NCBI GenBank assembly: GCA_015698045.1
Contig: BLAL01000043.1
Location: forward strand, 1,240,001 to 1,304,000
Source: Rhizophagus clarus
Taxonomy: Eukaryota > Glomeromycota > Glomeromycetes > Glomerales > Glomeraceae
Length of the DNA stretch: 64,000 bases
Reading direction: 5' to 3'
Shown here piece by piece: positions 30,936 to 42,933 of this stretch. Under the pieces are notes generated by a model, which saw nothing but the letters and a program-made list of their open reading frames with translations, ran no database searches and was not told the DNA's origin. A program made the position numbers and the translations under genes. Each line of letters starts with the position of its first letter. Positions within the stretch are counted from its first letter, which is position 1.

Positions 30936-32612
30936 ATGGCATATTCAAAGTTATTTTCAGGAGATTTACCAGAGTTAATAAACGAAGTTATACAATATTT
31001 TCATCATGATTACAAAACATTACATTCGTGTATATTGGTTAATAGACTATGGTGTCGTTTAACAATTCCATTATTATGGGAAGATCCATTTTCAATCAAA
31101 TTTCCTAAAAATTATCGCTTTATTGAAATTTATTTACATAATATAAATGATGATGACAAAACAAAATTAAGTGAATATGGAATTAATAATGATTTATTAC
31201 CTTTAAACACATTATTTAATTATCCTAGTTTTATTAAATGTTTAGATACACAAAGAATTAGTAATTCTATTGAAAATTGGGCTGCAGCTGTCGGGACTAC
31301 ACCAATTAAAGTACAACAATATAACAGATATTCTCTACGAAGTACAAATTTATCTTCACAAATCTTAACCTTCACTAAATTTGTTTATAGGTTAATATTT
31401 CAAACATTTATTGAAAATGAAGTAAATTTGCATAGTCTTGAAATTACAATGATTGCGCGTAAAGAATTTGATAATTTTAATGAGATTTGCGAATTAATGT
31501 TACAAAATCCAAATTTCATTTGTAATATTAAAAATTTCAAACTTGATTTTAATACAACGACTGAAAATATAACAAAATTATTAGAATTTCTCCACTCTAA
31601 TTGTAATTCAATTTCATCACTTTATTTCCTTTTCACATCATGTAATAATAATTATCAATTAACTGAAAAACGTTTATCACAAATAATTAATTCTCAAAAA
31701 AATCTTCGAAAGATTTTACTCGGGTTTAATGATTTCCCTTTATACTATTCACTATTATCATTAAAAAATCCTTATTTTTCAAATACATTAAACTCAATTA
31801 TATTTTATTATGTTGATTTTAGAAATATAACTGTTTTAACTGAAGTATTCAATCAATTGAATGTATTAGAATCGATTCATATTATTTATTGTTTATCTCT
31901 TGATTCTAGATTTATTCAACAAATTAATAATATTAATAAACCTTTTAAATTAAAATCTTTATTTTTGGATGAAATTTTACAAATTAACGAATCTTTAGAA
32001 TTGTTAATACAAAAATCTGGAAATTATTTAGAATATTTTGGAATTATAAATTATGAATCACAACAATTACTACGATTAATTATAAAATATTGTAGAAAAA
32101 TTAAATTTTTGGGTCCTATTTGGATGGATTATCAGAATATTAATTTATTGTTTAATTTAATTGAAAATGTTGCACAAAATCTTAATTATCTCTTAATTGA
32201 TTCCCTTGACGTTGGCTATGATAAACATTTTAGTTCAACCATATTACAAAATTTAGGACAAATTCTTCCTTTAAAATTAGAATATTTGAATTTAAATCTT
32301 ACAATTAATACAAGTGATTTTGAAATATTCTTAATAAATTCACAAAATACTTTTATTAGGAAATTGTTGATTAGTAATATAAAGAAAGAAGAAAATGAAA
32401 ATATTTACCCTTTTGTAAAAGAATATATTATGAAAAAGAAACGAGTTAAATATTTGGCTATTTTAGAATCTTTTCGTGGAAAATATGAAGATTTGGTTTC
32501 TCATAAAAGTAAAGTAGATGAATTTCAATTACATGATATTCAAGTTCTTAACTATGATGATTTATTCATTGATATTTATGATTTTATAAATTTTATAAAA
32601 GAAGTTGATTAA
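30936..32612 (+). CDS. F-box protein 1
   Basis: An intact single-exon gene of 558 aa. Residues about 9-52 form the F-box (GDLPELINEVIQYF, SCILVNRLWCRLTIPLLWED), which binds Skp1 in SCF ubiquitin ligases. The rest is an irregular Leu/Ile/Asn-rich repeat region (for example FNQLNVLESIHIIYC, FKLKSLFLDEI), LRR-like in rhythm and probably the substrate-binding part. The C-terminus KVDEFQLHDIQVLNYDD is conserved in all five copies. Start chosen because MA(C/Y)SKLFSG is shared. The substrate is unknown. Confidence 0.85.
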   Translation: MAYSKLFSGDLPELINEVIQYFHHDYKTLHSCILVNRLWCRLTIPLLWEDPFSIKFPKNYRFIEIYLHNINDDDKTKLSEYGINNDLLPLNTLFNYPSFIKCLDTQRISNSIENWAAAVGTTPIKVQQYNRYSLRSTNLSSQILTFTKFVYRLIFQTFIENEVNLHSLEITMIARKEFDNFNEICELMLQNPNFICNIKNFKLDFNTTTENITKLLEFLHSNCNSISSLYFLFTSCNNNYQLTEKRLSQIINSQKNLRKILLGFNDFPLYYSLLSLKNPYFSNTLNSIIFYYVDFRNITVLTEVFNQLNVLESIHIIYCLSLDSRFIQQINNINKPFKLKSLFLDEILQINESLELLIQKSGNYLEYFGIINYESQQLLRLIIKYCRKIKFLGPIWMDYQNINLLFNLIENVAQNLNYLLIDSLDVGYDKHFSSTILQNLGQILPLKLEYLNLNLTINTSDFEIFLINSQNTFIRKLLISNIKKEENENIYPFVKEYIMKKKRVKYLAILESFRGKYEDLVSHKSKVDEFQLHDIQVLNYDDLFIDIYDFINFIKEVD

Positions 32613-33962
32613 TTATTATTTTAAGTAATAATATTGTTAGCCATAAGTAAAGTCATAAAATTCATAAAAATTATTATAATTAGAAAATTTAGCCAATTTG
32701 CAAATTTCATTTCTACCTTTCAGATATAAGAGTTGATTTAACAACCTTCAGAATTCTCTTCTTTCATGCTTAAAAAAGTCATCATAATTAAAATATTGAA
32801 ATAAACTTAGTAGTTTTATAGAGTATTTTAAGTTAATTAATTTTATTGCTGCAATATTTGTTGTATTTTTAAATAAATTTTATAAATACACGTTCAATAT
32901 ACATATGAGATAATAAATGTAAAAATTTTCAGGAAAAAAAAAAAAATTCAAAAAAAAATTATTTTCCATTTTACGGTATATTTCGTAATAATTCTTTTTT
33001 TTTTCATACAATAATAAAGTAAGTAAACAAACAAATTCCATTAAAAAAAAAAAAAAAAAAAAAAATGAATAAAATTAAAATATATCATTTTTCAAAATTT
33101 AAATAAAAAAAAATTATTTTTAGGTAATTTAATCTTACAAGGTGGCAACCCTACGAAAAGAAAAATAGAAACGTTAGCAACGTTTCTTTAAAGAGAGCAC
33201 CAGAAAAATCCTCACTCACTGGTCCACATACTTTAATTTCAAAAGTCCGGGAAGTCCGGCTGTAATTTTGGCTTGGTAAACCTACAAAAAAGAAAAAAAA
33301 GAAAAAAAAGAAATGCAAATTACATTTCTTTAAAAAAATTACCTTCTGACCTCCTTACCTCAATTTCAAAATTCGGTCATAATTTTTGTCCGAGAAACTC
33401 TAACAAAAAGAAAAAAAAAGATCTGATAAATCAGATCTGATAATCTTTTTATATGAAAAAATAAAATTTATTTCTTTCCCACATACTGTATTTTGTTCTT
33501 TCCCTACCTTTGTTCTATGGTTTGTGCTTTCCTTCTCGTCCTTTTTCTCCTACCCCTTCTCTTCTTTTCCCTTCTCACGGCTTATTGAAACTCTTTTAGA
33601 TGCAGATTTGGATGTTTCAGTTCTCTTTTTCAGACGACCTGATCTTTGAACTCGGTAGGGCAGGGATCTATTTTAGAAAAATTGGTTTTAACTTTCAACA
33701 AAACATTTACTAATAATCTAGTTTTTATTACTCTTTTAGGGGCTCTTCAGGTCTTTAGATGCGTAGATTTTTCCTTTTCGTTTTTCTTACTTAAGGGGTG
33801 GTGCCAAGATCCGGGTTTTGAATGGGAAACTTAAAAGATGTGTGGGTGTAATTGCGCATTTTGGAAATGTTTGACGTTCCTTTTGTTTTTCTTTCTTTAT
33901 GGATGGGAGGGTGGGTGAGTGTAATTGTGTATTTTGGGAACATTCTGGGTTTTTTTCTTTAG
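32613..33962. other. Intergenic DNA with A-rich and polyA tracts
   Basis: No supported gene. Around 33140-33420 there are two units of a CCTACNAAAAAGAAA-type repeat with an AAACGTT...AACGTTT hairpin, related to the repeats at 46237-46740. 33846-33960 holds an imperfect duplication built on GTGTAATTGCGCATTTTGG. Confidence 0.45.
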
Positions 33963-34046
33963 GAACGCCACCTGGACTCAGATTCCGAACTAGAAAATCT
34001 CTATGGAAGAAATATCTGGGCGGATAAGTATTTCTTTGAGGCGGTA
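33963..34046 (+). pseudogene. Possible orphan exon related to the CRN exon 2
   Basis: Between an intron-like end (TTCTTTAG) and a donor-like GTATGT there is an open stretch, LDSDSELENLYGRNIWADKY. It resembles the CRN exon peptide DWDHVNIDNLWAGQFLNEA (matching (I/L)WA and F-EA positions). It lies 1.3 kb upstream of the second CRN pseudogene, so it may be that gene's upstream exon. Weak evidence. Confidence 0.3.
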
Positions 34047-35379
34047 TGTCTTTAAGAAACGTCTAACTAACATTTCTTTTTGATTTTTATAGGTTTTTGC
34101 TTTTCTGAAATGATATTTTAGCCGTAATGAGTTATTTCCTTAGCAACTTGAAGATAGTATTGGTGGGTTTTATTTAATTGATTCTAAAAAATGAATATTT
34201 TTTTTCTTTTATTTATAAAAAAACTTTATTACAGTAAAATAAAATTGAACACAAACAATAAATAAAAATATCACAACAAATTTTTAGTCATATGAAAATT
34301 TATTAGTAACTGTTCATTTAACATTAAAAAATCGTTTGTAATTTTCATAATTCATTCCAACCTTCGTAATTCATTTTGACCCTCGTAATTCAATAAACTA
34401 TTTCGCCCTTGTGAATCATTATGACTGTCTTCGGTTTTGTATTTTGATCATGAAATTTTTTTCCCAACCATTTCATCTCTGTTATCTTTATTTCGATTTT
34501 ATATATAATATCACATTAATTAGCGTTTGAATTAAAGAAGTAATTATCATCAAAATTCACAAATTCACATGAATGTTTAAAAATGCAAAATAAAATTTTC
34601 TCAGTTGTTTGGCGTTTGCATCAATAGATTATTTTTCTAGTTTAACAATTGAACAATAGCCTTAAAATACATGTTAGTATATTTTAATTTAAATTTTTTT
34701 TACCAAATTACCAAAAACATACAATAAATAATTTATTAATTAATTTTTTTTTTACCAAATTACCAAAGACATACAATAAACAATCATTTTGGATTTATTA
34801 TAATTTACTACCAAATTACCAATAAACAATTTAGACACTCATGCGGCCGCAAATTCAGCTGATCATAATCAAAATTTTCTGAATTTTTTTTGACCGTATA
34901 TCAACTCAATATCAAAATCAATATCAATAATATAAAAAAAACCTATACTTAGCGCATAAGAGCTAACCAAATTTATAAAATTTTCTTTGTTAACTATATA
35001 GCGTGATCTGTATATAGTGTTAAAGATAGTTAGTCAAAAAAATCATTCTCTAAAATGATTAAAAAAAATCATTTTTTTTAATCAAACCAATCAAGAAAAA
35101 ATCTTTTTAACCAAAATGATTAAAGAAAACTTGGTTTTCGAATTTTTCAATTAAAACCATTAGAATGAACAAGAAATAAAGTGAAAATTAAAATTGTCTT
35201 GAATGTCTAAATATTTGTTCAGAGTGTTACATGATAAAGACAGTTTCGTAGTGTTTTACTCTATATAAAACGCTTGTGCAACATCTACAGGTATTTTTCA
35301 AATAATTTTTTTTTACTCTTATCCTTACGTACATCAGTTTCCATCATAAAATTTCACAAAAATTACTATAAAAGCCGTT
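34047..35379. other. AT-rich intergenic DNA
   Basis: No supported gene. A stretch at 34690-34820 repeats TACCAAATTACCAAA-NACATACAATAAA about three times. Confidence 0.5.
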
Positions 35380-35935
35380 ATGTCTATCACGTTACTCTAT
35401 CTCGCCAAAGGAAATACGCCTGCGAACGTTTTCGCTGTCGATATTGATAGTGGAAAATTGGTTAGCCACCTTAAAAGGGTTATCATAGCGGAATAAGAAC
35501 CTGAGTTCGACGAATTTCCTACAAGCTATGGAAGGTGTCGATTCCTGTTAAACAACCAAGTGCACAATTAACCGCTGTCAGTAAAATTAGCGTCAACATC
35601 AAGGATGAGCTTGGTAGTGTTGAATTATCACCAATTGATGACATATCAGAACACTTTGATGATGGTTCCAACAAACTCATTAAAAAGAACCTGCACATTA
35701 TTGTTGAACCACCAACCGAAAGAAAAGAGGTTAGTTGTTCAGCAAAATACGGCTGTATCAGTAAAAAAAAGTTTTCAATGGAAGTGACCCGAGAAATGGT
35801 GACTTTGGATAGTTTGAAAAAAAGAGTTTATGAATATTTCACGTTCCCGATGGGACAGAACCGAACATCTTGTCATAAGTCGTGTTATTAGCGGAATGAG
35901 TAGAAGAATTTCTAAACCTAAATCGTACTCAAAGT
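35380..35935 (+). pseudogene. Second Crinkler (CRN) gene, N-terminal part, broken
   Basis: The ATG at 35380 opens MSITLLYLAKGNTPANVFAV, the CRN ubiquitin-like start. A TAA at 35494 and a deletion of about 4 bp near 35522 follow. The frame then continues with LWKVSIPVKQPSAQLTAVSK and HIIVEPPTERKE, and later TREMVTLDSLKKRVYEYFTF, typical of long Rhizophagus-type CRNs. A further frameshift near 35850 precedes EHLVISRVISG. Decayed open stretches continue to about 36370. It belongs to a different CRN subfamily from the 5' locus. Confidence 0.75.
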
Positions 35936-36370
35936 TCACCTAACCAGGAAAAATCAGACGAGACGGTAATTGAGAGTAAAACAATTCATATATCCACCGA
36001 CGAGGATTTAGCTATTATCATTTGGACTTCTGCATTTCAAGTAGATTTGGAAATGGTCGTGGATACATGAGAGTTGTTGTTCATATGTATATTTATTTAT
36101 TTGGTTCGTCAGATATTCATTAAACTTTTATATTTAAAGCACAACAACCATTTAATTGGTATACCTATTCAAGAATGAAAACTCTCTTCGTTTTGCAAGT
36201 TGATAATTACAATTGTCTACCGACAGAATATTTAGTTCGCAATGGTGATATATCAGATGAATTTTTAGAAAGTATGATTTCTGAGACTTTGAAAAACCAT
36301 ACGGCATCTCAAACTATTACTTTTTTAAGGTAAGCTCAGGATGCTGTACAACTCGAGTCTGCTCTATCAA

Positions 36371-37890
36371 ACCAGGAAATGAATACTACGTCTCATAAAA
36401 TTTTATCCATTCATAGACACGTGTAGCCCATTGGTGAAAGCTTTTGTAGCCATTTTCATATATGGCTTTAAAATAAAGGAACGGAGGTGAGTCATGATAA
36501 TTAAGGTTTCATAATTTAAATACACTATTTCACATTCTGTAAAAAATTTATTATTGAAACTTTATTGAATATATTAATTTCATGTGTCGTGGTAATGCAG
36601 TTTAAAATTGATTAATGAATGATAAAAATTTGCTAAATTTTTAAGTTTGTTAGTGGGTTTATCTCTCGTTTATTAACGATTATATCATAAACTTACGTTA
36701 TAACTTAGAATGACTTATAATAGTCAAGTCCTCAACTTTGAATTTTGGTTTGCAGTTTTCTAACTAGATGATGTCATCATATATTTGTTATTTTGGTAAG
36801 TTTTCTTCATTAATAGTATTTTTATATTTTCGTTTAGTCTTTTTATGTAATGAGGTTTTTCATCTATACAAAAAAATTAATTTGCAGCTTTATTAGTAAA
36901 AATGCCTATTTATTCTTGACGAGGTCAAAGATAATTAACAAGTGCCTGTTATGATATAGAAAGATTATTGGACAAAATCATATGATCTGCAAGGTACTAG
37001 GCGAACTTTCTTACAATGCAGAATTTGAATTATTTGACTATTATTAACATATAATAATTTGTAGTTTACATAAAAAATTTTTTTAATTGATTACAATGTA
37101 TGAGTGGTTTTTGACCTGGAATGGGTGGCTGACAATAATCCAAAAATGGCAAATCCGGGAGTAGTCATGCAAAGTTATTTTAAGGATGAATGGTTGGAGG
37201 ATGGAGTCAAGTGAGGTTTATCTATTTATTCTTTTTGATTTAAATACATTAATATTTTTTTTTTTTTTTTTAATATTTGCACTCAATTATATTTAAAATT
37301 ATTCAACTTCTATGCTGAAATAAATCAAGTGGTGTGAAAGTCATTAGGACTTTAAAATATTAGACAAAATTTATGAACTATTCAAATTGATAACACTAAA
37401 TATTTGCACGTAGTGTTAGCTGAGTTAGCGAACTTGAAAAAATTAATTTATTTTTATTTTTGTTAAATAAAATCACAATCATAATCATTAAATCATGTGA
37501 TATAAAATCTTATTTAACATGAAGAAACAAAATATATAAAAAGAATTTTACTGTATATATGTAATGAAAAATTTTTTTAACAACAACATAAGATGATAGA
37601 TAGAAACTTTTAAAAATTTTTGATATTTGTCAAATGGTGGCCGTTTGATTTAAATGATAAATGACAAATATTTATCATTTGAAACACATCATTTCAAGTC
37701 AATTACCAATTTAGGGAAAAGGAATTATCTCTATCTACTAAATGATTCTTTATTACTTTGGTTATTTCGAGGTATTTATCCACTTTTGTGTAAATACCGA
37801 ATGTTACATATTTTAACCATATCTTGCTTAACTCATTTGAAAATAGCATAAGTGTGTAACAATGCTTTGTAATTCCGATATTTGTCGCAC
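36371..37890. other. AT-rich intergenic DNA
   Basis: No supported gene; short open frames here have no recognisable content. Confidence 0.5.
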
Positions 37891-37904
37891 AAATTTTTTT
37901 TTTT

Positions 37905-38045
37905 TGAAACAGCAGATCATGCAGTGACATACAATAATAACCTGTGCGACAAACGGAAATATCGTACAATATAAAATTTGATCTTACTTTTACTTTATGT
38001 ATTTTTTTGGATTCCCTTTTACTTTCTTCTCCTTTTTCATTTGAT
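37905..38045 (+). promoter_or_regulatory. Upstream block of F-box gene 2
   Basis: GAAACAGCAGATCATGCAGT and CGACAAACGGAAAT match the blocks before genes 4 and 5. The TGACGTAA motif is degenerate here (TGATCTTAC, 37979), 67 bp before the ATG. Confidence 0.45.
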
Positions 38046-39680
38046 ATGGCATGTTCAAAATTATTTTCAGGAGATTTACCAGAGCTAATAAACGAAATTA
38101 TACAATATTTTCATTATGATTACAAAACACTACACTCGTGTATATTGGTTAATAGATTATGGTGTCGTTTAGCAATTCCATTATTGTGGAAAGATCCATT
38201 TTCTATTAAATTTCCTAAAAATTATCACTTTATTGAAATTTATCTACATAATTTAAATGATAATGATAAAACAAAATTAAATGAATATGGAATTATCAAA
38301 GATTTATTTCCTTCAAATATATTATTTAATTATCCTAGTTTTATTCAACATTTAGATATATGCAAAGTTAGTAATTGTATTGAAAACTGGTTTGCAGATA
38401 TTGAAACAGCAACAATTAAAGCGCAATATCCCAAATATTCTATACAAAGAATGAATTTAACATTAAATTTTACAAAATTAGTTCATAAGTTATTACATCT
38501 AACGTTCATTGAAAATGAAGTAAAATTACATAGTCTTGAAATTACAATGTTCGATTATTTTGATGATGTTTGTGAATTAATTTTGCAAAATCCGAATTTC
38601 ATTTATAGTATTAAAAATTTAACACTTGATTTTGAAGAAGTAACTGACAATATAATAAAATTATTAGAATTTTTTTGCTCTAATTGCAATTCAATTTCAT
38701 CACTTTATTTTCTATTTCCATCATATTCTGATAATCATTTAACTGAAAAATGTTTATCACAAATTATTGATTCTCAAGAAAGTCTCAAAAAGATTTTACT
38801 TGGTTTTAATGTATTACCCTTACACCGTTTATTATTATCATTAAAAAATTCTAATTGTTCAAATACATTAAACACAATTATATTTTATTATTTTGATTTT
38901 AGAAATTTGGTTGATTTAACTGAAGTATTCAATCAGTTGAATGTTTTAGAATCAATTCATATTGCTTATTGCTATTCTCTAGATTCAAAATTCATTCAAC
39001 AAATTAATAATATTAACAAACCATTTAAATTAAAATCTTTATTTTTGGATGAAATTTCACATATTGAACCATTAGAATTATTGATACAAAGATCTGGTGG
39101 TTATTTAGAAAATTTTGGAAGCATAAGTAGATCACAGTTACTAGTACAATTATTTGAATCGGTTAGAAAATATTGTAATAAAGTTAAATTTTTACATTTA
39201 GTTGCTGGGCTAAGTAATCAGAATATTAATTTGGTATTCAGTTTAATTAAAAATATTAAACAAAATCTTAATTATCTTTTTATAGAAACCCTTGATGTTG
39301 AACTTAGTTCAATTATATTACAAAATTTAGGACAAGTTCTTCCTTGTAAATTAGAATATTTATCCTTGCATCTTAGTATTAGTACAAGTGATCTTGAGAT
39401 GTTTTTTAAAAATTCTCAAAACATTTTTATTAAAATATTATTAATTAGAAGTAAGAAGAAAGAAGAAAGTGAAAGTATTTTTTCTTATTTAGAAGAATAC
39501 ATTGCGAAAAAGAAAAAGGTTAAGTATTTGGCTATTTCAGAAACTTATAATAGTAGAACAGAAGATTTGTTTTATCTGAAGGACAAAGTAAAGGAATTTG
39601 AGTTACATGATATTCAAGTTTTAAATTATAATAATGATTTTCTTATTAATATTTATGATTTTTTGAAAGATAATGAATAA
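38046..39680 (+). CDS. F-box protein 2
   Basis: An intact single-exon gene of 544 aa. The start is the conserved MACSKLFSGDLPELINEI at 38046; an upstream in-frame ATG (37944) adds 34 residues not shared by other copies and is rejected. F-box at residues about 9-52, then the same Leu/Asn-rich repeat region (FNQLNVLESIHIAYC, FKLKSLFLDEI) and C-terminus KVKEFELHDIQVLNY. It is closest to copy 4: both share LEYLSLHLSI and SIILQ(N/K)LGQVLP. Role as an SCF substrate receptor is inferred. Confidence 0.85.
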   Translation: MACSKLFSGDLPELINEIIQYFHYDYKTLHSCILVNRLWCRLAIPLLWKDPFSIKFPKNYHFIEIYLHNLNDNDKTKLNEYGIIKDLFPSNILFNYPSFIQHLDICKVSNCIENWFADIETATIKAQYPKYSIQRMNLTLNFTKLVHKLLHLTFIENEVKLHSLEITMFDYFDDVCELILQNPNFIYSIKNLTLDFEEVTDNIIKLLEFFCSNCNSISSLYFLFPSYSDNHLTEKCLSQIIDSQESLKKILLGFNVLPLHRLLLSLKNSNCSNTLNTIIFYYFDFRNLVDLTEVFNQLNVLESIHIAYCYSLDSKFIQQINNINKPFKLKSLFLDEISHIEPLELLIQRSGGYLENFGSISRSQLLVQLFESVRKYCNKVKFLHLVAGLSNQNINLVFSLIKNIKQNLNYLFIETLDVELSSIILQNLGQVLPCKLEYLSLHLSISTSDLEMFFKNSQNIFIKILLIRSKKKEESESIFSYLEEYIAKKKKVKYLAISETYNSRTEDLFYLKDKVKEFELHDIQVLNYNNDFLINIYDFLKDNE

Positions 39681-41241
39681 TTTAATTATTCATGCAATCG
39701 AGATTATAAGTATGTTATGGTCAGGTAGCTAATGTGTCAGGTGTAAATTGTAAATTGAAACACGTCACTTGAATTTGAGCAATTTTTTTGTTCTTTATTC
39801 TATCAGTAAGCTTATATGTATACCACAATAAATTATGTATATTGTGAAAATTCATACTTATTTATTTGTAATAGTTATGTATTTTAAATTAAATTGAAAA
39901 TCCTGTAATTCATCTCATTAATTTGATATTTTAATATTACATATTTTTGATATAAGTCCGAAAGTAACAAGTGACGCACGTTAAGAATTTGATGCACGTC
40001 TGATGCAAACCGATTGCCTAAGAATATTTAAAAATTATCCGTAATATATTTAAATTCTAGTAGATTTTTATTTCTATACACTAGTTGGAGGGAAGCAATT
40101 TCAATGATATTTCATCTATGTAAATCCTACGGTAACTTGTCCAGTTTCTGTTGTGTGCACGTAATGTCCATGGAATTTCCAATTTTTTTTAGAAATGTCT
40201 TAGATATTTAATCGAAATTGGACTGGTTTCTATCGTGTATACTAGGATGTCTGTGTTGGAAATCATACCACTTCGACTAGTGATAGGAGCATTATTAATG
40301 TTTCTTTTTTCTCTTTCTCTAAAGCTCTTCCAAACATGGATTTGACTTCTTGAATATTGGAGTTACAGTTGCAATGTTAAATTTTGGAAGTTTCTTTTTT
40401 TTTTAGGGATGCCATGGCACTAATACCCCTTTAGAATTTTTTACTGTAGATTATTAAATTTCTAAGATGAACCTAAACTTGAGATTTTATCTCAAAACAT
40501 ATTAATGTTTCTTTTGTTTTGCTTTTTTGCTTGAGACACTGGACTATTTCTTTTATAGAGAAACCGGACTTGGGTAGTCAGGAAATAGGGTGAAATGGGC
40601 ATGTGTTAATTAATTAAGGAAGATTCCTAACATTCTTTCTTATTTATTATAGGAACACTAGATTCTTGAACTAAACATTGGTAATGTGGCATTAAGGTGG
40701 TAGATGGCTGGTATAATTGGTAGTGACAATAACGGTTGTGAACTCTTAATCTTAACACCTTCTTAAGAATACAACAAATTATAATAAGCCTGAACTATTA
40801 GTTCCACTAAAATATTTGGATATCAAAGTTATCTAATATGATAGAAAATGAAATTCATTAAATAGAACTATAATATTTTACAAGAACATTCATTTTTATT
40901 TTAAGTGATTTATACTAAAGTTCCAATAAAACTATTTTAACAGAAAATATTTATACTCACTTTCTGATCTCTAGAATTTTTTGCTTTAACTTTATTGTCC
41001 TGATCACGTTATGATAATATTTGATAAATAGTAAATAGAATAAACTTCATTTTATTTAGCAAAAATATTTTGTTAAGGGCCAAACCCTGTACCAAAGAAC
41101 TAATGTATCTAATTTCTCATAATTTCAGCTATCTTTTAATTTTTATTTCAAATGTTTTTATTTAATTATTTGTTATCAATTATATACATGTATTGAAAAT
41201 TTGAAAAATAAATTCATTACATTGTAATGAAAATTACATAA
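39681..41241. other. AT-rich intergenic DNA
   Basis: No supported gene between F-box genes 2 and 3, whose 3' ends face each other. Confidence 0.5.
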
Positions 41242-42933
41242 CTAATATGATTCATTAATAAAATCACGAAGTTTAATACATAAGTCATCATACATTGTGA
41301 CTTTAATACCATAGAATTCAAATTCCTTTACTTCATCTTTAAAATTAAACAGATCATACCTTTCACTATTAGAATAAGTAGGAAGATTTTCCATAGCTAT
41401 GTATGAAATCCTTTTTTCTTTCATAGCATATTTCTTAATACAAGGTAAAATGGTATCACTTTCTTGATACAACTTATTTCTGATTAATAATTTACTTATA
41501 AAAATATTTTGAGAATCTTTAAAAAATTTTTCCAAATCATCACTATTAATTTTAAGAGCCAAACTTAAATATTCTAACCTATTAAAAAGAATTTTTCCTA
41601 AATTTTGTAATATAGTTGAACTAAGTTTATTATCATAACTTAATTGACTATTATAACCAAATTGATAAAAATTAATATTAAGATAATTAAGATTCTTTTG
41701 AACATTTTCAATTAAATCAAGCATTGAAAAAACATTTTGATCATCAAAACCAAGAACATCTATAAATTTGATATTATTACAATAAATTTTGATTAAACTG
41801 AATAAATGTAGTTTTAACTCATAACTAGGTAATTCAAATCCAAAATTCTCTAAGTAAATACCAAACTTTTGCAATAATAATCTTAATTGTTCAACTTGTA
41901 ATATAGAACTACTATCATCCATAAATAAAGATCTTAATTTAAATGGTTTAGTTAAATTAATAATATGTTGAATAATAGTAGAATCAAAAGAATAACAATA
42001 AAGAATATGAATAGAATCTAAAACATTTAATTGCTCAAACACTTCATTAAAATTAGCTTCCAAACTCTTTAAATGAATTCTATGAAATATAATTGTTTTT
42101 AAAGTATTTATACAATTAGAATTTTTTATAGTTTTTAAAGGGTTATTATCAATATAATCAAAAAAGATTTTTTTGAGATTATGCTGTGAATTAATTACTT
42201 TAAGTAATTCTTTTTCAGAGTCATCATATGAATAACGAATATAGAGTGATGAAATTGAATTACAGTTAGAATAAAAGCATTTTAAAAATAATAATAAATT
42301 ACTAGATAATCCATTAAAATAAATATTTAAATTTTTAACATTACAAGTAAAACTTGGATTTTGTAGGATTAATTGAAAGGCTGATACGAAATAATAACCA
42401 CTTATAATTTCAAAAGTAACATATGAAGATTCAATTTCAAAAGCATGTAATTTAACTTCATTTTCAATAAATAATTTGATTAATGATAAGAAAATAAATC
42501 TCTGTAAATCCGACTGGTTAAAATTTGAAGCTTTGGTAGGAAGATTATCAGGTTGCTCCTTAATTCTCAAAGTTCTAACATTTTCGACCCACTTTTTAAT
42601 AGAATGACAAACTTTATTTATATCTAAACGTTGAATATAACTAGGGTAATTAAATAATGTGCTGGAAGGAAGTAAATCGCTATTAATTCCATATTCAATT
42701 AACTTTACTTTGTCGTCTTCACTTAATTTACTTAAGTAAATTTCAATAAAGTTATAGTTCTTAAAAGAATTCTTTGTAAATGGGTTCTCCCACAATAATG
42801 CAATTGCCAAACGACACCATAATCTATTAACTAAAATACATGAATGTAATGTTGAAAAGTCATTCCGAAAATACTGTATAATTTCGTTTATTAATTCAGG
42901 TAGATCTCCTGAAAATATTTTTGAACATGCCAT
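41242..42933 (-). CDS. F-box protein 3
   Basis: An intact single-exon gene of 563 aa, the only copy on the minus strand. It starts MACSKIFSGDLPELINEI; F-box residues about 9-52 include SCILVNRLWCRLAIALLWEN. The repeat region is more diverged than in the other four (FEQLNVLDSIHILYC, FKLRSLFMDD). The upstream sequence lacks TGACGTAA but has a palindrome built on CGGAAT-AGTA-ATTCCG (about 43001-43021), which may play the part of the CCGAAATTC word of the other promoters. Confidence 0.85.
   Translation of the reverse strand: MACSKIFSGDLPELINEIIQYFRNDFSTLHSCILVNRLWCRLAIALLWENPFTKNSFKNYNFIEIYLSKLSEDDKVKLIEYGINSDLLPSSTLFNYPSYIQRLDINKVCHSIKKWVENVRTLRIKEQPDNLPTKASNFNQSDLQRFIFLSLIKLFIENEVKLHAFEIESSYVTFEIISGYYFVSAFQLILQNPSFTCNVKNLNIYFNGLSSNLLLFLKCFYSNCNSISSLYIRYSYDDSEKELLKVINSQHNLKKIFFDYIDNNPLKTIKNSNCINTLKTIIFHRIHLKSLEANFNEVFEQLNVLDSIHILYCYSFDSTIIQHIINLTKPFKLRSLFMDDSSSILQVEQLRLLLQKFGIYLENFGFELPSYELKLHLFSLIKIYCNNIKFIDVLGFDDQNVFSMLDLIENVQKNLNYLNINFYQFGYNSQLSYDNKLSSTILQNLGKILFNRLEYLSLALKINSDDLEKFFKDSQNIFISKLLIRNKLYQESDTILPCIKKYAMKEKRISYIAMENLPTYSNSERYDLFNFKDEVKEFEFYGIKVTMYDDLCIKLRDFINESY

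Noticed and set aside
37944-38045. N-terminal extension (possible signal peptide) of F-box protein 2
   Set aside because: The upstream ATG lies in the promoter block and the extension is absent from the other copies, which all start at MACSKLF or its variants.
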